Below, in pieces: positions 46,402 through 59,570 of a DNA stretch of 64,000 nt (the first letter of the stretch is position 1; each line of letters opens with the position of its first letter). The DNA is from Fragum whitleyi. Taxonomy: Eukaryota; Mollusca; Bivalvia; Cardiida; Cardiidae. A program made the translations under genes and the position numbers. The DNA lies in contig OX411558.1 of NCBI GenBank assembly GCA_948146395.1, positions 38,452,850-38,516,849 of the forward strand, written 5' to 3'. The notes beneath the pieces are model-generated. The model did no database searches. It was not told the origin of the DNA and saw nothing but the letters and a program-made list of their open reading frames with translations.

Positions 46402-47400
46402 TAACTATCCTCAAGATTAAAAAAAAACAGGGGACCCATTGTGAGAATAAAAGAAATTACTAATAGTTTAAACTAAATTCTAACACTATTTCAAAATCTA
46501 AAAATCAAATATTTTCTTGGTTCAAAGTGATCAACAAAGTCTTTCAATTCAAAAAAAACTCTCGAATTATTTAGAATACAGCAATGCAAAAACTGAGTGC
46601 GAGGAGAAAATCAAACTGTCCAATTGAAAAAAAAATAAAAAATTTTGCAATGAACAATATGGCAGCAAATAGACCTTTCACCGAGATATAAGTGGAGAAA
46701 GTGAAGCATTTACTCATTTCTTTTCCAATGTCGTTTCCGAAGATACAACTTATCCTATGCCTCCCACCCTTAAAAAGATGAAATAAATAAATGAAAAAAT
46801 AAATGAAAAATGAAAATAAATAATAGTAAAAATAAATAAACAATAAATATAAAGATAAAAAAAAAAGAACATTTTTTTTCCTCATTCTACTTGTAGTATT
46901 TTAATAACGATAAAGACAAGGCTTATAAAAGGTGAAATTCAAATGACCATTGACCTCCTGAAATTCCTTTCAGTTCATACCATCAGACCTCCAATACTAC
47001 AAATGTAATCCATGATATAGAAATCATGGAGTGAAAAACAATTGCATAGAAATAAAGAAGCCCTTTGTTGATTTCTAAAGTTTCCTAGAAAACGATGGAT
47101 CAGTCGTTAAAATAAAACATACGCCTTAGTGCAGCGTGCACGCTGCATGTTCAATGTTAAATCTGAGAGGCTTTTGTTTAAATTTGACGCTTATTGCCTG
47201 TGGTTTATTTCTGATGTTGAATTTTCTGGAAAGAAATTGCACGCTGTTCTTACGAGTGATAGGTTAACAATTCTCATTTAGTACTTGTTCCCGTTTATTG
47301 ATTTCCATTTTATTTCTGATACGTGATGCGACAAGGGACCAACACAGTAGCAAGGTCTTAACTACTTTACGTACATGTAATTGCGTAAGACAAATGAATT
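46402..47400. other. No gene; AAAT-rich tract
   Basis: At about 46,775-46,872 there is a degenerate AAAT/AAATA tract; the rest is unique AT-rich sequence. A 104-codon minus frame here is driven by that tract and has no motif. Confidence 0.45.
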
Positions 47401-47635
47401 GAGCCTGTGCGTGACATTTCCAACAATTTCATGTGCACAAAACAAAGCTTCTGGCCAGCCTGTGCATCTGCACAGTCTGACCAGTGTCTTCACTTTGCAT
47501 TTAGTAGATAGATAAAGTCCCAAAGTATATGTAGACCATCAGGTTACTTTATATTTACAGTATGTAGCTTTCTATGCTACTCAATATTGTTCCTCACGAA
47601 AATTTCAAATTGGTGGAAATATCACGATCAGGCTC
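47401..47635 (-). mobile_element. M3 MITE copy, inverted relative to the others
   Basis: GAGCCTGTGCGTGACATTTC at the left and the inverse of GAGCCTGATCGTGATATTTC at the right, with AATT on both outer sides. The interior shares CTGCACAGTCTGACCAG and ATTTAGTAGATAGATAA (inverted) with 16.2 and 24.4 kb. This copy gives the clearest TIRs of the family. Confidence 0.82.
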
Positions 47636-48166
47636 AATTCTCTCTTGACAAACGTTAATGATAAAAGATCAAAACACTGTAACTACAGCTTCACATACGC
47701 CTATGTGTAGTCCGTTGAATTTCGACTCTAGCCGAATGCTCAGCTTGACTAGTGTCCAAAATTTACGTACTTGGCTGATCTTTCTTAATTCAGAATGATC
47801 ATTCTACCTTCCTGTTGAAAATGTTTGAGAGGAAGCATCCGGATGGCTTTTAGTTGAATCAAGTTCTTTGAAAATATTTGTTGAACAGAGTTCCTAAATT
47901 GCCAAATTTTCTGAATGGCGCGCATAAAATTCGAATGTTATACAGTGAATTTCGTCTGCGAACATTCTGGTTGGCAAAGAAATTGGTTTCATGTATCCTT
48001 AAACAACATTATAAAATCAAATTCAAATTCCTTTATTGGTTTAAAAAATCCAGTTATAGGATTGTCACCAAGGACATACATACATACAATAAACATACAA
48101 GACAGAACTTACATTATATGTAAGCAAATACACACATTTCGTAAGCTTGTTCACATTGCAGATCTA

Positions 48167-48602
48167 CAGTTAACAACATCGTGAAATTGACAAATTGAAT
48201 GATTATGGAATGATTTCGGAATGAAATTGAATGAGTGTGTGGAGCGAGTTTTGAGTGAAATTAAAGGAACGTAATTCAATATTACCAATTTTGTTCAAGA
48301 TGAACAAAATTAGCTATATTAATTACCCCCCTTTAATAAAATATACCTACTTTTCTCTTTGTACGTCTTCGTGGACCAGTCAGACACTTTAAATTCCGCC
48401 CTAGCTAATAAAATCGTAGAATAAATAGATCGATTTGAATTTATTGTTGAAAGTCTTGAATAATTTTTAAATATTTTCTAATGATTTAGAGCGTTTTTGA
48501 TCGATTTGAGTGAGTGTTTGGAATGAATGAATGGAGCGCAAAAGGAATGATTACGAATGATTTTGATCGGAATGAGTGTCAATTTTACGATGTTTTTAAC
48601 TT
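48167..48602 (+). mobile_element. M1 MITE copy, second subfamily
   Basis: TA then CAGTTAACAACATCGTGAAA; centre ACCAATTTTGTTC with GAACAAAATTAGC; GTACGTCTTCGTGGACCAGT; right end CAATTTTACGATGTTTTTAA. A young-looking left TIR. Confidence 0.9.
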
Positions 48603-49154
48603 TACGAGCAAAATTCTTTAAACTAATATAAGCTTTACTTTTTAAACTCAATTTTTAAATCAAAATTTGAGAAAGGAAATGAAAAGTGTTATATTCTTTG
48701 AAGTATGAAACTAAAACCCCCTTAATCTCATCAACGAATGAGTATACTTCGCGTTTTCCATCGTCGTGGAATTGAAACTCATGATTCAGTGAAGGGAAAG
48801 AAAATCATCTTTAGCTCCTATACAATAAACGCGATCCGAAATAATGTTGTATTATTCATTGACTGGCGAGTTACTAATGAATATTCTTAGAATGCGATAA
48901 AGATGGAAATAAACCACCAACGCAATTAATGACAGATTTACTCAAAGATAAAAGCGTACTGTTTATTCATAAAGCGGGATTTGATATTTAAGTTATTCTA
49001 TTTATGTCTGACAAAATCATATTTCAAAGAAACTTCGTACTTTTTGTGTCCAAAAAGGAATCTGTTCAGCATGGCTCGATTTGATAACTAGTTTTGTGTA
49101 CATGCATAACCTTTAATTTCATATCAAAATTACTGTCTTTCGCGTAAAGATGTT

Positions 49155-49260
49155 CACGTTCAAGTGAGTGATCAAATGTAAACTTTGTCTATACCTGAAT
49201 AGACAAAGTTGACCTTTGATCAAACACTTAAACTCGTGCGTCGATACGTTACAGCTTCAA
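49155..49260. repeat. Long hairpin
   Basis: AACTTTGTCTAT and ATAGACAAAGTT are separated by about 6 bp; the stem continues outward as TGATCAAATG/CTTTGATCA and AAGTGAG/ACACTT, about 40 bp per arm with mismatches. Possibly a small MITE; no second copy was seen. Confidence 0.7.
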
Positions 49261-49514
49261 AACTCTTATGTGTATTTCTTGTTTTCTTCTTTCAGTTATT
49301 GATTTCTTTGAATACATGCAAATAAAGGCCGGCTATCAGTTTCATGATTTTAGTTTCGATATTTTTGTTTAGAGAAATTCGGTTATTTAACTACATTCTG
49401 TTCACCAAAGGGCGTCGATTTTTTTATTTAAAAAGTTGTGTTTTGATAAAGACGGGAATTAGTGTTTTCAATGCCTTTTGGTAAAATTCGAAGAGATGCA
49501 CCAACATACTAAAT

Positions 49515-49803
49515 ACATGTGTACGTGCCGTTCTATAAATAGATTTGTGTCTTCGTGAACTCATCCGACGCTTCCAAATCCGCGCAAGCCCATAAGATAT
49601 CGAAATGGTTTTTTTCTATTTGAATGGCGTGGTGCAAATATTTATCGACGATTTTGCAGCATTTTTAAACGTTTCGGAGCGTTTTGAATGTCTGAAATGT
49701 GAGTTTTGAATGGTTTGAATTCTTCGAACGGGGCGCAGAGTGAACTGTTGAGAATGGTTTCGATCAAGATGAATGTCCTTTTCACGATATTATTATTTTA
49801 TTG
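49515..49803 (+). mobile_element. M1 right-half fragment, second subfamily
   Basis: GTGTCTTCGTGAACTCATCC, CCAAATCCGCGCAAGCCCA, GGTTTCGATCAAGATGAATG, worn right TIR TCCTTTTCACGATATTATTA. The left half and centre are missing. Confidence 0.7.
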
Positions 49804-49892
49804 TAGCTTTTAATGGCCCGTAGTTTATATGTCCAGTGGTTGGTTGAGGTGTTTAAATTTAAACCATCTGAGAGACTGATTCACTTGAAATG

Positions 49893-49980
49893 CTTTGAAA
49901 AGAGCAATGAGTGAGCGATTTCGATACGATTGAGAATGGATTTGATCGGAAAGAGTATCATTTTCACAATAGTATCACAT
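49893..49980 (+). mobile_element. M1 end fragment
   Basis: GAGTGAGCGATTTCGATACG, GGATTTGATCGGAAAGAGTA, TCATTTTCACAATAGTATCA: only the outer 90 bp of the right end. Confidence 0.5.
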
Positions 49981-52132
49981 GTGCTTTTCGCATGACCCGT
50001 AACACATATATTATCCACTGGTTGGTTGTGGTGTAGATTCAAGATAACCTGGCATGACTTATCTTACACCAATATCTCATGTTGAATCTACAACGTGTAA
50101 AAAGAAGCTTTCGCATCGAGCAAAGCTCCAACCTGATATTCAGAGATAACTTGATACTGAACCTCGTTATATTGTATTCTAAACGCAATCAACATAAATC
50201 ACTATTATATTAAAAAAAAGAGATATTTTCCCGATTTCCCATTATCACCAAAACACGATCAATAATATTGTTAATCCGTTGATACTTTAACATCGCACGA
50301 AAAGACGGAATTTGCCGATATTTTGATACAAATTTGGTCGAAACAAAATTTCACTTTGTACTAAATTGTCCAACAAATGCTCCGATCTTAGAAAAAAAAA
50401 ATAAAAAGAGATACTATCATTCGTGGCCTACTATTAAAGAAAATACGAATCTTATAAAAAAAAATTTATTGTATTGTATTGATTGACATATCTGTTTTGT
50501 TATTTAGATAAATCTGTCTAAAAGATGTTGATAAATCGCCTTTTTTCCCAGACTGTATAAAACGAATAATTCTAGAATAATCAAAATTCTAAGATTGTCA
50601 GCCGTTAATTGAAACAAGCAATTTCTCTCTTTACCTCAATTTTTTCAAACTTTATAAGCTCCAACGAAAAAATGATCTGTTGGATTTGTTGGGAAAGAGT
50701 TACATAAATAGGAATAAGGTATCTATATATTTTTGGAAATAAGATATTTTTCTTGTTATATGAATAATACATTTTGCATTTTTTAATACTTGAGTTTAAG
50801 TCATTGATCAATTTCATTGTCATTTAGGCAGTTGTTCGTGGATAACGGATCATTGATTTGATATGGCTTATTACATTGACCATGTACATGTATGAGATCG
50901 TATATTTCATACCCATCAACAATTCAACCACATGCTGATGTAGATCGATTTATCATGATAAACAGGTTTGTTCCTGCATGTTTCTAACCCTGTAAGTAAT
51001 ACATGAGATAATTCTCTGATTGATAGATAACGATTATTGATCATAGATCGATAATTCACGTGGAAATGGGTCTTCGGTTGTCTACACAAAACATTTTTAT
51101 CCACAGTCGTTTACGTGGCACCAAGTCACTTTTCATGTTCTTTCAATGTTTGCACTTTGTATATATTATGCTCGCCGTCATGGCAGTAAAAAAGTGGTAA
51201 TAATGATTATGCTTCGATAGATTAAGTTCTGTGAGTAACAAAAAGTAAAATCCATACGGTGGCACAAACATTTTTTTCTCGTGCATATATGTGTATTTTT
51301 TTGGCAATAAAATGGACCGCAATTGTAAAGTGGTCTTTTATTTCTTAAACGTACGCAATGGTACAGAGTTTAATGGTGCTGTTTTAGCATTGTAACCGTG
51401 AAGAGTCTTGAGCATACACTGTAGACAATTATTGTACTAAAGAAGCGCGATACTGTACCGCGTATACGACGGAGTTATAACTTTTTTTAAATCTACCTTT
51501 TTCATTTTTTACATGTATCTTTTAATGGTCTTATTTTACCTTAGCCTTTTCCAAAGCATACTGTATCGCCAAACATATTTTTTCCCTTTATGGTATCAAA
51601 TTAGAAATAAATTATATGAATTCTAAAGTTATGAAATTAAAAATTTTATTTACGGATCTGCGAATAAATACACTAAATCGGTTAAGTGGAATCAGGTTTT
51701 ATGTCTCATACGCTCATTAATTAAAGATATCTACTTAATTTTACAAATTATAAGAAAATGTTACTGGTTTAGAATAAGCGTATACTTATTCAACTCATTA
51801 GACAGTTCACTGATACTTCCTAAATTTCTATAGGATTGCATGTTAGACCTAGACTAAATAGAAAGTTAATCGACCAATTTGAATATTTTCACGAAAAACG
51901 GTATTTATGGCGTCTAAACGCCATGGCCGCTCTCGATTCTTGGCGACGCATAAATACTTCAATTGAGTATTTTATTGGTGTATCTTTTTATTTATTCCGG
52001 GAGTATTGATAAATGACATAAGTTGTTTTTGATGAGAGAATTTTTAAGTATAACTCGAATACGGTATTGTGACTTGAGATTACAGTACATTTGTATATAA
52101 TCGACGAGCCAAACTAGCGAATTCTGCTTATA
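49981..52132. other. No recognisable feature
   Basis: About 2.15 kb of AT-rich sequence. Open frames reach only 72 codons and none shows a motif. No repeat end was recognised. Confidence 0.45.
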
Positions 52133-52536
52133 CGGATAAAATCGTGAAGTTGACAGGACGAATGATTTTGGAATGGTTTTGGAAATAAATTGAATGAGTG
52201 AGAGAAGCGTGTTTTGAGCGAAATTAAAGGGAGGTAATCCAATATCGCTAATTTTGTTCAGGATGAACAAAATGAGCAATATTTATTACCTCCCTTTGAT
52301 AAAAGTCAGCTTCCTTTTTCTTCACGAATCAATCAAACGTTTTGTTTCGATAAGTTTATTGAAATTGAAATTTTCCAGCTATATTTTTTAATTGCAGTTG
52401 TTGACATTATTATTTTTAGTGATTTTTGAGCGTTTTCGAATGATTTGAGTGGGTATTTGGAATGAATAAATTTGAAGTGAGCGATTTAGAATGGTTTTGA
52501 TTGAGATGAGTGTCAATTTCACGATGTTCCTAACTG
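52133..52536 (+). mobile_element. M1 MITE copy, full length
   Basis: TA before CGGATAAAATCGTGAAGTTG; strong central hairpin ATATCGCTAATTTTGTTC/GAACAAAATGAGCAATAT inside GGGAGGTAAT/ATTACCTCCC; right end CAATTTCACGATGTTCCTAA. Confidence 0.9.
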
Positions 52537-53404
52537 TTCACTTGTTTTGTTTTTATATGAATTGCGGCGGGAAGAAAGAAAGAAATCGATCCTGCGTTCA
52601 GGAAAACGAAGAACGAACAAGCGACCACGTTTGAAACAATCGCCTGTGCATTAGATACCTCCTTTCACTTGGTAGTGTGGAATATCATAACTGAGGCGCA
52701 TGCCTGTTTTTCTTTATCCTTACCGCGGGCAAATTTAATGCTTTAGATATTGAATGAGTGATGCAAAAATTGCATTTTGCAAGATATGTAACTTTACAAT
52801 AATTGTCATTATGCTTGTTACAAAGTACTTTAACAAGCGTCATTAGATCTATTTATTGCGTAGAATATACAATTAAAAGGTCGACAATGAAAATAAATTT
52901 TCGAACTCATTTCGATGAAAAACCGAATTTATTTTGAAAAGAAAGTCGATCCCGCACGAGAAAAGATAACCCGATATTACAAAACCGCATAGTGTAGGAT
53001 GTAATGATGAATCAACTTTTTCTTTCTGTTTGGACCAACATATAAACCAAAGCAAATATTACTTTTGATTGCATAAGAAACCTTCATCGACTGTCTATTA
53101 TGATTAATTGATGCCAGGCTCGCGTACTTAACCTGACCGTGTGATGTGGTTATTATATTAACACACATGAAATGAATGAAACTCGTCTTCTACATCGTGA
53201 GTTCAACTGAGTACACCTTATAGGGATATTAATCGTATCATGCAGCAAAACCATTAACATGAATTCTAAAATTAACATCGGTACCTTTGAATGGGGTAAT
53301 AAAGCATAGGAGAGTAAATTTAATTCATTTTTCTTCTTTAAATATCTCTACTTTGAAATCAAAATGAAGTTTTTTCATTGTGTCAAAATATGAGAACCGT
53401 ATTA
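52537..53404. other. No recognisable feature
   Basis: Unique AT-rich sequence between two M1 copies with nothing further supported. Confidence 0.45.
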
Positions 53405-53813
53405 CAGGAACATTGTGTAATTGACAAGTTGAATGATTTTGGAATGAACTTGAATGGTCGTGATGAGCGAGTTTAGAATAATTTTCAAGGGAGATAAAAC
53501 ATAATCGATAATTTCGTCCACTTTGACGAAATTGTCGATATTTATTACCCCCCTTTTAATGAAATCTACTTCCTTTTCATAATTTCTGTCTTTGTGGACA
53601 AATCAGACGCCTAAAAATCAACACCCGTCAATGAAATCATGAACATATTTCATCGATTTGAATGAAATGTCGATCATTTTGAAAAAAAAAATGATGCGCT
53701 TCTGAACAATTTCGGGGCGTTTTTAAGTGATCGGAGTGAATGAATGGAGCGAAGAATGAGTGATTTAGAATGGTTTGATGAAGTGTATGTCAATTTCACA
53801 ACGTTCTTAACTG
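53405..53813 (+). mobile_element. M1 MITE copy, second subfamily, TA on both sides
   Basis: TA at 53,403-53,404 and 53,814-53,815. The central arms differ from the main type yet still pair: CGATAATTTCGTC with GACGAAATTGTCG. Right end CAATTTCACAACGTTCTTAA. Confidence 0.9.
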
Positions 53814-54102
53814 TATATCAAATATCAGCAATGTCAATAAAAAAGATTCCACAAGTATGTGGTATATTCCTTGCTTTGTGAGCAATCTTACAAAAAAGCT
53901 GCGTAGTCGAAATTCTTTTCAGTGACGTTTAAAAAAGCACCTTTTCAGGCAATGAGAAAGCAAACACCCTAAGCCTGATGTGCACTACTTTGATTTAAAG
54001 GAAGTCGATTTCAAAAAGATACTTTTACTTACACAATCAAATCACACAAACTCTATTTACCGAGTATTATTACACAAACATGTAACACAGAGATAATCGT
54101 GT

Positions 54103-54272
54103 CTTTAAAGTAGTGGACCCGTAATAGTTTTACAACATCTCAGAAGTAATGCACCTTTCACAGTGTTAACCAAGGTTTCCTAATGATTTTCATTAGGAAA
54201 CCTCGGTTAACATTGTGAAGGAATATGTGGTTGGAAATGATGCGGAACTATTACGGGTCCACTACCTTAAGA
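54103..54272. mobile_element. M2 palindromic MITE, intact
   Basis: Outer arms AGTAGTGGACCCGTAATAGT and the inverse of GGTAGTGGACCCGTAATAGT; central hairpin GGTTTCCTAATGATTTTCAT with ATTAGGAAACC. Almost the whole 170 bp can fold on itself. Other copies: 59,811-59,966 and 60,199-60,320. Confidence 0.88.
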
Positions 54273-55612
54273 CGTTATGCAGTTCAGTTTCGCTAAAATG
54301 GGGAAAATTCAAAAATTGAGATCATACGTACTTTCATATTACTATTTGTTAGTTGACTATAGGCTGTTATATATCTTTCAATAAAATATATAGTTTCAAA
54401 TAGATTGGTTCATTTTTGGGTTAAACAAATTTGGAATTACTTACGTCAAACTACAATCAAAAACATGGAATCAGGCAGAAACACTTCGACAAAACTACTA
54501 GAGTTAGTAAATGTAGCAACATCGAACACTCATTGTCTTTAGCACACAAAAACAACGAAGAATCTACCTACATCTTGTCAGTTTGATGATATGTTTAAAG
54601 ATGCTTTCAAAAGTTCAGCTAAAGACTCATTTACATTTTCATCGATTTTAGTCCACAGATGGTAGCAGTTTGGTTTGCTTCACTGTTCTAAATCGTATAT
54701 AACGTATTTGAGGTTAATGGTCCTTTGCATTTTTTGCATATTGGAAAATAAGAGAAAAAAGTAAGAAAAAATCAGTCAGTTTCTAAAGACAATGTTTCTA
54801 AGTTAGAAAGATTAATACTGCAACGTTTACAGCTCTGGCTTAGATTTATTTCCATTTGTTTTATTTCAATTCACCACATTCCATCTTATATCATCAGTGT
54901 TATTATTCACAGTTTACAACTGTATGGATTATTTAAAAGACTCTTTCTTTATCAACATTCCGCTAATACGGGTATATCATTAAATATAAGTAAAAATTTT
55001 ATATGTCTTTAGTCTAAGAATCGTGAAAAATCTTCTAATGCCTAATTCAATATTTCGTCGATTTTCACTCACATTGATTTTCACTCAAATTTCTCAGTGC
55101 TCGAAAACAAAGCTCTTATCAAAACCACAGAAACATAATTCCACTTTTTTTTTTGTCCAAAATCTTATACATCGCCCATTTATTCCACAGTATATTCACT
55201 TCCAATCCTCATTTGCATAAATGACTACTAAAGATGGCCAACGTGGGAGACATATGATGGACGTTAAATCACCGAAAAACATAAATCGCGCCCAAACCTA
55301 TGGATATAATTAAGCCCACCAATGCATGCTAATGAACGGTCCTATTCGCTAATCGGACTTATTTGCATTGCTTACACATGGTCGTAACACAATTAACACG
55401 GGCGGTAAGTGGCCCGCAGCAAAAGATTACTTTTAGGAAGAACGCCAAGACAGACGGTACTTTCTGACCGTTTGATTCCAGTTGCTTTATGACTTCCATT
55501 AACATGGATCTATTCTTTAGTGGCCAGAGTTATTTTGGAACTAGACGCTTTATCTTTTGAATAATTATCTCTTCATGGTTATGTTATGGGCAAAAAGTCG
55601 CAACCAAATCTA
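54273..55612. other. No recognisable feature
   Basis: AT-rich; short open frames of up to 65 codons without motifs. Nothing supported. Confidence 0.45.
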
Positions 55613-55962
55613 CAGTCGAAATTCCAGTCAACAAAAGTCAAGAAATTATACATTCAATCTTGCTCCAGCGACCACGTCTATTAAGCGACCATTTCGATTA
55701 AGCGACCATTTTCGAAATAACCCTCTTCAATCAAAATTTCTGAAAAAGTAGGTAGAGTTGGTTTTAAAAATATAAAAGATGAATCATATTTTGTTAAAAT
55801 TCATTAAAATCGTCTCAATGAGACGATTCTATTGAGGTTTAACAGCATGGGATAATTGGGAAATTCAAAAGGTATGTTTCTTATTTGTTAACAAAGCAGC
55901 CATTTATTGCAACGACCGTTTTTTATGGTCCCATTATTGGTCGCTTAAAGCAAGTTCTACTG
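55613..55962. mobile_element. M5 pogo-like MITE
   Basis: TA, CAGTCGAAATT at the left and AAGTTCTACTG, TA at the right (inverse CAGTAGAACTT). CAGTAGAAC-type ends with TA recall pogo/Tigger-type elements. TTAAGCGACCA is repeated near the left end and TGGTCGCTTAA stands near the right end. An internal hairpin ATCGTCTCA/TGAGACGAT is present. No coding capacity. Confidence 0.65.
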
Positions 55963-57289
55963 TAGTTTGTTCACAGGCTAAAACATTTACAGCATTTTTT
56001 TTAAAACAAATCTTTGAAAACCTTTTCCGTTTCAAGCATCCCTTGAAGTATAAAAATGTGATTAATTTGATAAACATTCAAATGCCGTTTTCAGGGAGGC
56101 CCTATTTAAGATTGATCAAACAAAATGTATACAGAACAATAAGTTGAATGGCAAATAAATAATTTGTTTTCTTTATAACATAATTATATAGATGCAGCTT
56201 TTATTGGCACGTCTATTAAAAAAAAAAAAATAAAAAATCTAAAATTAATAAACACATCAGTCAAGATTTGCCCAGTCTGATGAAGATCGTCACTAAGAGA
56301 TCGGAGAAACTGAAAATGAAAAGCCAAAACTTGTTGCGGTTTGAAATATTTTAGGTTTGCATTACATATTTAAGAAACATTTTTTGTATATATGTATGTT
56401 CGTTACATTTTTCTTTCAAAAGCTGGCTAAATAATGTAGAAGTTCATAACATTTAGATGTACGTTTAAATCCATGCATAAAAAGTCTACTAAGCATTTAA
56501 GTAGTCTTTTGTTGTTGTTGTTGTTGTTGTTTTTCCTTTATCAACTTTCTCATCATTTCTAGTAATTTCTTAGAAATGATTTAAAGTTGATAACACGCAA
56601 GTTTCATGTACACTGAAATGATTCAAAGTCTTGATGTTTTGGAAGAGAAACAGTTTCCATTAGCTATTTTTCTACAAATAAGTCCCAATTCTAACTGGCA
56701 ATTTAGCTTAATAATATTTTTATGAGTTATAATTCATCACAATTTTGTGCAGTTATGCCCCTATTCCTAGGAAAGCAGGTCGATCGGTAATCTCTTGGGA
56801 TGGGTTCCCGTTGAGCGACTAAACCTCGTAACTAGAGCTTGAATAAATCTGTAGTTACGAGGTTTTAGTCGCCCATGGACGATATTTTTTTTAATCTGAT
56901 TTCAGCCTTGCGATAACCGGATATCAAAATACATGTATGGCATTTTAGAACTTTTCATGAAAAATACATGTTATATTGCTCATGGACTAATTTTATTAGA
57001 CAACATTTTACATGTAAATGTATATTCAATAGAGGATATTGAATGAGTGGTCATTGAATACCGAATTTATAAAACGAGTCATCTATAAAAAGATAAAAAA
57101 GAGGTTACGCCGAGTTTTTATCTGTTTTAGATGACGGGTTTCTGTATTTTTTGAGCACATTTTTTTATTCTTTTTATATTATCACCAGAATTTTTGCGAA
57201 TAATTGTCAAAATTTTTTGAAATTCAACATTTCACTGCGAAACTTTTAACGAAGTTTAAAACTGACGTCACAATATACGACGAAATTCA
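55963..57289. other. No gene; hairpins and a TTG microsatellite
   Basis: (TTG)n at about 56,511-56,530. A hairpin at 56,540-56,594 (ATCAACTTT and CATCATTTCT with AGAAATGAT and AAAGTTGAT). A second hairpin at 56,811-56,875 with GCGACTAAACCTCGTAACTA and TAGTTACGAGGTTTTAGTCG. The block at 56,740-56,800 resembles 57,521-57,590 (ATGCAGTTATG, GGTCGATC/GGCCGATCTCGG). Confidence 0.6.
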
Positions 57290-57434
57290 TTTTGATTCTA
57301 GTTGTAGTAACGTTGTTGATCTTATCTTTTAAATCATTTTGCGAATTTGTTTCGAGTGAATGAATGGAGCGGTGAGTGAGCGACGAGAACGGTTTTGATT
57401 AAGATGAATGTCAATTTCAAAATGTAAGTAACTT
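57290..57434 (+). mobile_element. M1 right-end fragment
   Basis: GTTGTTGATCTTATCTTTTA, GAGTGAATGAATGGAGCGGT, GGTTTTGATTAAGATGAATG, TCAATTTCAAAATGTAAGTA. Confidence 0.7.
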
Positions 57435-57739
57435 TAATAGTTGATTTTTCTTTGCTTTGTTTTTTCCCGCCATGAAAAAAAAGTTAGATACATCTCCGAA
57501 TGAGAAAGATTTTTCCCCAAAATTATGCAGTTATGATCCCGTTTCTCCAGAAAATCAGGCCGATCTCGGATCTCTGGGGATTATGTTTTTTAGTATCTGG
57601 TTCCATCCGACCGATAACTCGATATAACAAGAGGGCCATAGTGGCCCTTAATCGCTCACCTGAATGAACTGTCTAAATTTTTTCAATATTCTTCTGCCTC
57701 TGTACAACCTGATAATACCTTTATTACAATTTTCAGGTT

Positions 57740-59490
57740 GACTTACAAGGTTTTTCTAAGATTTGACTCCGTGACCTAGTTGTTGACCCCAGTTCACCCA
57801 ATTTCATACTCATCAAAAATTGCATCAATTCAATAATTGTGACGCGATCTCATGTTGATTGAACAAAAAAGTGGCCTCTAGAGTGCATACAAGGTTTTTC
57901 TAAGATTTGACCCCAAGACATAGTTTTTGATCCCAGTTGACCCAATTTCGAACTCGTACGAGATTTCATCAAGACAATCATTCTGATCAAATTTCAGGTT
58001 GATCCAGCAAAAAATGTGGCCTCTAGAGTACATACAAGGTTTTTCTAAGATTTGATCCTGTGACCTAGTTTTTGACCCCAGTTGACCCAATTTTGAACTC
58101 GTCCAAGATTTCATCGAGACATTCATTCTGATCGAATTTCAGGTTGATCCAGCAAAATATGTGGCCTCTAGAGTGCATACAAGGTTTTTTCTAAGATTTG
58201 ACCCTGTGACCTAGTTTTTGACCCCGGTTGACCCAATTTCAAACTCGTCCAATATTTCATCAAGACAATCATTTAGACCAAAATTCAGATTGATTGGGCA
58301 TAAAAATGTGGCCTCTAGAGTGCATACAAGGTTTTTCTTAGATTTGACCCTGTGACCTAGTTTTTGACCCCAGTTGACCCAATTTCGAACTCGTCCGAGA
58401 TTTCATCAAGACAATCATTCTGACCAATTTTCAGGTTGATTAGGCAAAAAATGTGGCCTCTAGAGTGCATACAAGGTTTTTCTAAGATATGACCCTGTGA
58501 CCTAGTTTTTGACCCCAGTTCACCCAATTTCATACTCGTCTGAGATTTCATCAAGACAATCATTCTGACCAAAATTCAGGTTAATCAGGCAAAAAATGTG
58601 GCCTCTAGAGTGCATAAAGGGTTTTTCTAAGATTTGACCCTGTGACCTAGTTTTTGACCCCAGTTGACCCAATTTCGAACTCGTCCGAGATTTCATCAAC
58701 ACAATCATTCTGACCAAAATTCAGGTTTATTGGGCAAAAAATGTGGCCTTTAGAGCGCATACAAGGTTTTTCTAAGATTTGACCCTGTGACCTAGTTTTT
58801 GACCCCAGTTGACCCAATTTCGAACTCGTCCGAGATTTCATCAACACAATTATTCTGACCAAAATTCAGGTTGATTGGGCAAAAAATGTGGCCTCTAAAG
58901 TGCATACAAGGTTTTTCTAAGATTTGACCCTGTGACCTAGTTTTTGACCCCAGTTGACCCAATTTCGAACTCGTCCGAGATTTCTTCAAGACAATCATTC
59001 TGAACAAAATTCAGGTTAATCGGGCAAAAAATGTGGCCTCTAGAGTGCATAAAGGGTTTTTCTAAGATTTGACCCTGTGACCTAGTTTTTGACCCCAGTT
59101 TACCCAATTTCGAACTCGTCCGAGATTTCATCAAGACAATCATTCTGACCAACATTCAGGTTGATTGGGCAAAAAATGTGGCCTCTAGAGTGCATACAAG
59201 GTTTTTCTTAGATTTGACCCTGTGACCTAGTTTTTGACCCCAGTTGACCCAATTTCGAACTCGTCTGTGATTTCTTCAAGACAATCATTCTGATCAAAAT
59301 TCAGGTTGATTGGGCAAAAAATGTGGCCTCTAGAGTGCATACAAGGTTTTTCTAAGATTTGACCCTGTGACCTAGTTTTTGACCCCAGTTGACCCAATTT
59401 CGAACTCGTCCGAGATTTCTTCAAGACAATCATTCTGACCAAAATTCAGGTTAATCGGGCAAAAAATGTGGCCTCTAGAGTGCATACAAG
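57740..59490 (+). repeat. 145-bp tandem array, about 12 units
   Basis: TTGACCCTGTGACCTAGTTT and GTGGCCTCTAGAGTGCATAC recur every 145 bp. Consistent differences from the 4.2-kb array (CCTAG for CCTCA, GTGCATAC for GTGTCTAC, AACTCGTCC for AACTTGTCC) show each array was homogenised separately. Confidence 0.9.
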
Positions 59491-59500
59491 GCAAATGTTG

Positions 59501-59570
59501 ACGACGGACGACGGACGACGGACGACGGACGTCGCACGACGCACGACGGACGACGGACGACGGACATCCA
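59501..59570 (+). repeat. ACGACGG microsatellite of the H element
   Basis: GACGACGG-type units with CGTCGCACGACGC in the middle, between the core array and the right hairpin. Equivalent tracts occur at 5,797-5,823 and 30,854-30,885. Confidence 0.9.

Noticed and set aside
46571..46885. 104-codon minus frame rich in Phe, Leu and Tyr
   Set aside because: Produced by an AAAT-rich tract on the plus strand; low complexity.
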